Shown here: positions 60,034-62,265 of the stretch, piece after piece
Layout: each line of letters begins with the position of its first letter
How positions within the stretch are numbered: position 1 is the first letter of the stretch
Program-made: the position numbers and the translations under genes
Notes under the pieces: model-generated
The model's input: only the letters and a program-made list of their open reading frames with translations
Databases searched by the model: none
What the model was told of the DNA's origin: nothing
From: a virus
IMG/VR virus record: IMGVR_UViG_3300042291_000296
Span: 1 to 62,265 of that record
Length of the DNA: 62,265 nt
Strand: one strand, 5' to 3'

Positions 60034-60240
60034 TTATTGGTTAATATATCTCTCGTTAAATTGCTCTTGTGTTACCTCACTATTCTCTATGCCCAAGTTG
60101 AACGCTACCTCCGTAACAAATTCTCCGTTCTCAGGGTTCAAGATGCTATCAGGCCAATAGCCTGTGCATGTTTCGGTTTTGTTAATTATAGCACAACCGC
60201 TTAGGACTATCGTTGCTATTAAAATTGATATCGTTTTCAT
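60034..60240 (-). CDS. Small lipoprotein (68 aa)
   Basis: I choose ATG 60240, giving MKTISILIATIVLSGCAIIN: a signal peptide with a textbook lipobox LSGC (Cys16). The mature 53 residues are acidic (NGEFVTEVAFNLGIENSEVT). It should be anchored in a host membrane, possibly as a superinfection-exclusion factor; this is inference. The leader is a weaker variant. Confidence 0.7.
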   Translation of the reverse strand: MKTISILIATIVLSGCAIINKTETCTGYWPDSILNPENGEFVTEVAFNLGIENSEVTQEQFNERYINQ

Positions 60241-60250
60241 AGGGTTTAGT

Positions 60251-60463
60251 TTAAAATTCATTAATATGATTCTCTATTATATACTTGCAGTCAGATAGAG
60301 TAATGTAATGGTTGCAGTAATCATAATGACCTTGCATACCATCCAATTGTGATTCAACAAATAGCAACATCATCCATTGCCCATCTTCACTTTTTTCACA
60401 TTGGAATACTTTACCTTTGTTCTCTATCTTATAGATGCCCGTATTAATTCTAGTCACTTTCAT
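60251..60463 (-). CDS. Small hypothetical protein (70 aa)
   Basis: I choose ATG 60463, directly after the repeated leader, not the upstream in-frame Met. The beta-rich product (MKVTRINTGIYKIENKGKVF, then QCEKSEDGQWMMLLFVESQL) has four Cys/His residues in its C-terminal half (YDYCNHYITLSDC) without a clear zinc motif. Function unknown. Confidence 0.6.
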   Translation of the reverse strand: MKVTRINTGIYKIENKGKVFQCEKSEDGQWMMLLFVESQLDGMQGHYDYCNHYITLSDCKYIIENHINEF

Positions 60464-60468
60464 AGGCT

Positions 60469-60618
60469 CTAGTTTTGATGCCACACCTCGTCAAACACAT
60501 AGTTATAACGCCTTGTGGCATAGTTAATGAAATTGGTTAAATGACTCTCGTCTGTGAATGTTTTTCTCATAACTATCTGCTTCCCGCTGATGTTTATGAA
60601 TGTCAGTACTACCTCCAT
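60469..60618 (-). CDS. Small hypothetical protein (49 aa)
   Basis: ATG 60618 follows a GGATGG overlap with the end of the 35-aa gene; a longer frame from 60675 is possible. The product (MEVVLTFINISGKQIVMRKT, then FTDESHLTNFINYATRRYNY) is alpha/beta with a basic middle. Function unknown. Confidence 0.5.
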   Translation of the reverse strand: MEVVLTFINISGKQIVMRKTFTDESHLTNFINYATRRYNYVFDEVWHQN

Positions 60619-60716
60619 CCTCTTACTCTTAATTTGTTTGTTCTGATTAATACTCCCTCGTTGAAAAAGCCCCATATCTCAAAGGCTCCCTCGATTTTAA
60701 TGATTTTACTAGTCAT
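60609..60716 (-). CDS. Very small protein (35 aa)
   Basis: The frame encodes MTSKIIKIEGAFEIWGFFNE followed by GVLIRTNKLRVRGWR. It starts right after a good copy of the CCTAGAA leader, which is the main reason to call it. Function unknown. Confidence 0.5.
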   Translation of the reverse strand: MTSKIIKIEGAFEIWGFFNEGVLIRTNKLRVRGWR

Positions 60717-60786
60717 TTTTTCTAGGTTTTAATTGGTTAAGACGCTTCACAGCGTTTCGGATATTGAATCCATCTTCAGTTAACCT

Positions 60787-60891
60787 TTAGATGGAACAAT
60801 GAACACCGAATGTGATGACATTGTGGATGATAACTACTGCTAATAAAATAATACCGCTTAGCAAAACGATTGGGGCTGTTAGATTTTTCAT
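60787..60891 (-). CDS. Very small membrane protein (34 aa)
   Basis: The frame encodes MKNLTAPIVLLSGIILLAVV and a short Ile/His/Cys end: a single membrane helix. It follows a leader variant (CCTAACAC) and would be the first gene of the leftward early operon. A host-membrane effect is possible but unproven. Confidence 0.5.
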   Translation of the reverse strand: MKNLTAPIVLLSGIILLAVVIIHNVITFGVHCSI

Positions 60892-61422
60892 TGTGTTAGG
60901 TTTTAATTGGTTAGTGGTGCAGTAGGTATCGCTCCTATTAATAGTCATTCTAACTGCACCTGTATGTTGTTACTTGCACCACGCTTATATAGATGGAATT
61001 GAACCACCACAAGTAAATTGTTTTGTTTTGGCGGGAGCGTTAACACTCGTTCTCCCCTATCGTTTTTGTCTTGCAATCACTCTCTATGCCTCACTCTTTA
61101 AACATCTATCTATGTATCACCATAGCCTACCGACATTCATACCCTCGACATATACCATTTTGCATCGTGTACCTTTCCAATATCTAACATTTTTGATTTA
61201 AGCATTCATGTTCATTCTCAGTAGACTAATATTCCGTGCTCTTAATACTTTCATCTAGTCTATGTCATAATGACTGCTAGAACTAAGAGTCTTGTTGTTC
61301 ATCCCCATGTGTGTCGCTGTAAATCGCTGTTGGCTCGTTTGCCTTACATTACTATAATGCTATTTGTTTAAAAATGTTACACTTTGTTTGAAAGTTTTTT
61401 TTCAATTGACACGTTATTTTAA

Positions 61423-61430
61423 CAAATATA
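61423..61430 (-). promoter_or_regulatory. Candidate early leftward promoter (TATATTTG)
   Basis: This is an exact TAnnTTTG box on the minus strand with TTG spaced 20 nt upstream (61451-61453 region). It is the only full match between the first early gene (60891) and the contig junction, so it is the best candidate for the main early promoter, giving a leader of about 520 nt. Confidence 0.6.
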
Positions 61431-61560
61431 TGATGTATATCGTTGTGTATCAATGAGTTACATAGGTAAAAAATAATTGAAAATAGTTTGTTATTTTTTT
61501 GTAACGGATGGTGTAACCCCTCCACTACACCCGTGCGATTGGATTCGATGCATTCCTTTT

Positions 61561-61690
61561 GGTCGGTCGGTCGGTCGATAGGTCGACAGGTCGACAGGCA
61601 TACAGGTCGATTGGTCGGTCGGCAGACAGACATACAGGTAGGTCGGGCGACAGGTAGGTAGTTCGGTCGGCATATCGGGTGAGATAGGTA
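61561..61690. repeat. GC-rich tetranucleotide repeat (GGTC/GACA/GGTA family)
   Basis: Four perfect GGTC units at 61561-61576 decay into interspersed GGTCGACA, GGTCGGTC, CAGACAGACA and GGTAGGTA units through about 61690. The composition is far above the genome average in G and C. No frame through it looks coding. Confidence 0.85.
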
Positions 61691-61891
61691 GCACAGGTGA
61701 GCGGGCGGAGGGGGGGGGTGATGTCACGTCAAACGTACACAGGTCTGCCCATGGAAAAGCTAGAAATTCCGACACGTAACTTCAAAAATGGAGACCCCCC
61801 CCTAAATTTCAAACCGTTTCCCTTCTGCGCTGGCTCACGTCAGATGGGTGTATTACCCAAAACCTATACATATCCAATCATATTTTTTTCA

Positions 61892-61899
61892 TATCTTTG
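61892..61899 (+). promoter_or_regulatory. Promoter box (TATCTTTG) at the start of the late arm
   Basis: This is an exact TAnnTTTG box 16 nt before the ATG at 61916. Across the circular junction it would drive the small basic gene and the glycosyltransferase. Confidence 0.62.
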
Positions 61900-61915
61900 T
61901 AAAAAACAAAACATT

Positions 61916-62095
61916 ATGAAAAATAAAGATTCCAATCGATTAACTGTAGAAACAACTAAGCCTATGTTGAAAAAAAACGTTAAGAAGACAACTACAGTTG
62001 GTAGTTTCTCAGGTAAGAAAGAGGTAAGTTTTGCTAAAAACAGTGCAGGTCCCAGACCAGCTCCGATGATTAAGGTAGTAAAGAAACCTAATTAG
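61916..62095 (+). CDS. Small basic protein (59 aa), complete copy
   Basis: The 59-residue product is rich in Lys and Thr (MKNKDSNRLTVETTKPMLKK, then NVKKTTTVGSFSGKKEVSFA) and ends KVVKKPN, the same end as at 1-48. Function unknown. It has a consensus promoter and is the first rightward gene after the control region. Confidence 0.68.
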   Translation: MKNKDSNRLTVETTKPMLKKNVKKTTTVGSFSGKKEVSFAKNSAGPRPAPMIKVVKKPN

Positions 62096-62265
62096 TATAT
62101 TTTCAAAAAAGTACATGAAGATACTGATATTACAGGTGGCAACACCTAATATAAAGGATTATTCTGTTTACTCTATCCCAATAAATATAAATTATTCTAT
62201 CAAGTGGGACTATGATTTTTTACTTTATACATCTAAAGAAGAAGAGCTAAATTATCATCCTGCTT
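62048..62265. repeat. Right copy of the terminal direct repeat
   Basis: 218 bases repeat 1-219. Compared with the left copy, the short intergenic stretch differs at several positions, including the -7 box (TATATTTT here, TGCATTTG on the left). The rest is the same apart from one synonymous change. Confidence 0.9.
62115..62265 (+). CDS. Glycosyltransferase, N-terminal fragment
   Basis: The first 50 codons of the gene at 69-770 are repeated here and run off the contig end. The amino-acid sequence is identical over the overlap. Not a separate gene in a circular unit. Confidence 0.8.
   Translation, partial: MKILILQVATPNIKDYSVYSIPININYSIKWDYDFLLYTSKEEELNYHPA

Larger units (their letters stand above)
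57618..60911 (-). repeat. Dispersed gene leader: AAAACCTAGAAnnTATG family
   Basis: On the minus strand the same leader, of the form (CCAAT)WAAAACCTAGAA followed by 2-5 nt and ATG, precedes the starts at 57620, 57982, 58168, 58405, 58684, 59049, 59248, 59487, 60021, 60463, 60716 and, more weakly, 60240 and 60891. The bases just upstream (AACCAATAAAACC) are often kept as well. It spans the region between each stop and the next start, where this genome otherwise uses ATGA overlaps. It is probably a translation-initiation or RNA-processing signal. Confidence 0.8.
60892..61915. other. 1-kb non-coding region before the contig junction
   Basis: No convincing gene lies here. It holds, from left to right: two mutually exclusive hairpins GGTGCAGT/ACTGCACC (60916-60960) and GTGGTGCA/TGCACCAC (60914-60982); a near-palindrome GAGCGTTAACACTC (61035-61048) inside GGGAG/CTCCC; a structured stretch CTCTTA...TAAGAG (61239-61289); a leftward promoter (61423-61430); a GC-rich tetranucleotide repeat (61561-61690); and a G9 run paired to a C8 run (61710-61802). 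It is the likely control and possibly packaging region. Confidence 0.65.

Noticed and set aside
60914-61090. tRNA-like pieces (a T-arm such as GGTGG-TTCAATT-CCATC on the minus strand)
   Set aside because: No matching acceptor, D-arm or anticodon arm could be placed, so no tRNA is called.
61352-61775. Leftward frames of 93 and 94 aa rich in Arg, Pro, Thr and Cys
   Set aside because: Their composition only reflects translation of the tetranucleotide repeat; no start context or family pattern.
1-62265. Integrase, repressor, CRISPR array, insertion sequence or diversity-generating reverse transcriptase
   Set aside because: No tyrosine or serine integrase motifs, no regularly spaced repeats, no transposase and no YxDD reverse transcriptase were seen.

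Overview
The window looks like an essentially complete genome of a tailed, probably podovirus-type, lytic phage of a Bacteroidota host. Evidence: (i) about 15 start-proximal boxes matching TAnnTTTG, the Bacteroidota -7 promoter element; (ii) A/T-rich leaders without Shine-Dalgarno sequences; (iii) many small proteins that I recognise as typical of Bacteroidota phages; (iv) a head/tail module (TerL, portal of about 800 aa, acidic scaffold, capsid protein, two connectors, a 1358-aa tail protein) with the gene order and sequence character of crAss-like phages. I see no integrase, no repressor, no DNA polymerase and no RNA polymerase. The first 219 bases recur at 62048-62265 with a few differences, so the unit is probably circular or terminally redundant, about 62,047 bp.

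Layout. Rightward late arm (about 61.9 kb through the junction to 45.1 kb): a glycosyltransferase and small basic proteins; a groEL-groES pair; small virion/fibre proteins with Ig-like and C1q-like parts; a lysis cassette (candidate unimolecular spanin, holin, small membrane protein, YkuD-like enzyme); a tandem GroES-like protein; TerL, portal, scaffold, capsid protein, connectors, the large tail protein; a poly-threonine fibre overlapping a glycosyltransferase gene; GNAT and 2-oxoglutarate-oxygenase-like enzymes; internal virion proteins; and a 3446-aa polyvalent protein with a HEAFH zinc-protease motif. Two small genes (4347-4856 and 43992-44153) run leftward inside this arm.

Leftward early arm (about 61.4 kb down to 45.4 kb): a long run of small accessory genes, a dozen of which carry the same short leader (CCTAGAA just before ATG); an origin-like AT-rich region at 56921-57257 flanked by oppositely oriented iterons; secreted or membrane small proteins; a PD-(D/E)XK exonuclease, a DUF3127-type ssDNA-binding protein, tRNA-Lys(UUU), an AEP-primase/D5-like helicase, an SF2 helicase, a VRR-NUC nuclease and a calcineurin-like phosphoesterase. 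The arms converge in a hairpin-rich intergenic region at 45132-45380.

Most distinctive: the poly-Thr fibre translationally joined to a glycosyltransferase (a possible mucin-like glycosylated tail); a chaperonin set of GroEL, GroES and a double-barrel GroES-like protein; the symmetric iteron array; the repeated leader of the early operon; and a 1-kb non-coding region near the contig end holding a GC-rich tetranucleotide repeat. All functions are read from sequence motifs and memory of families; no search was run.
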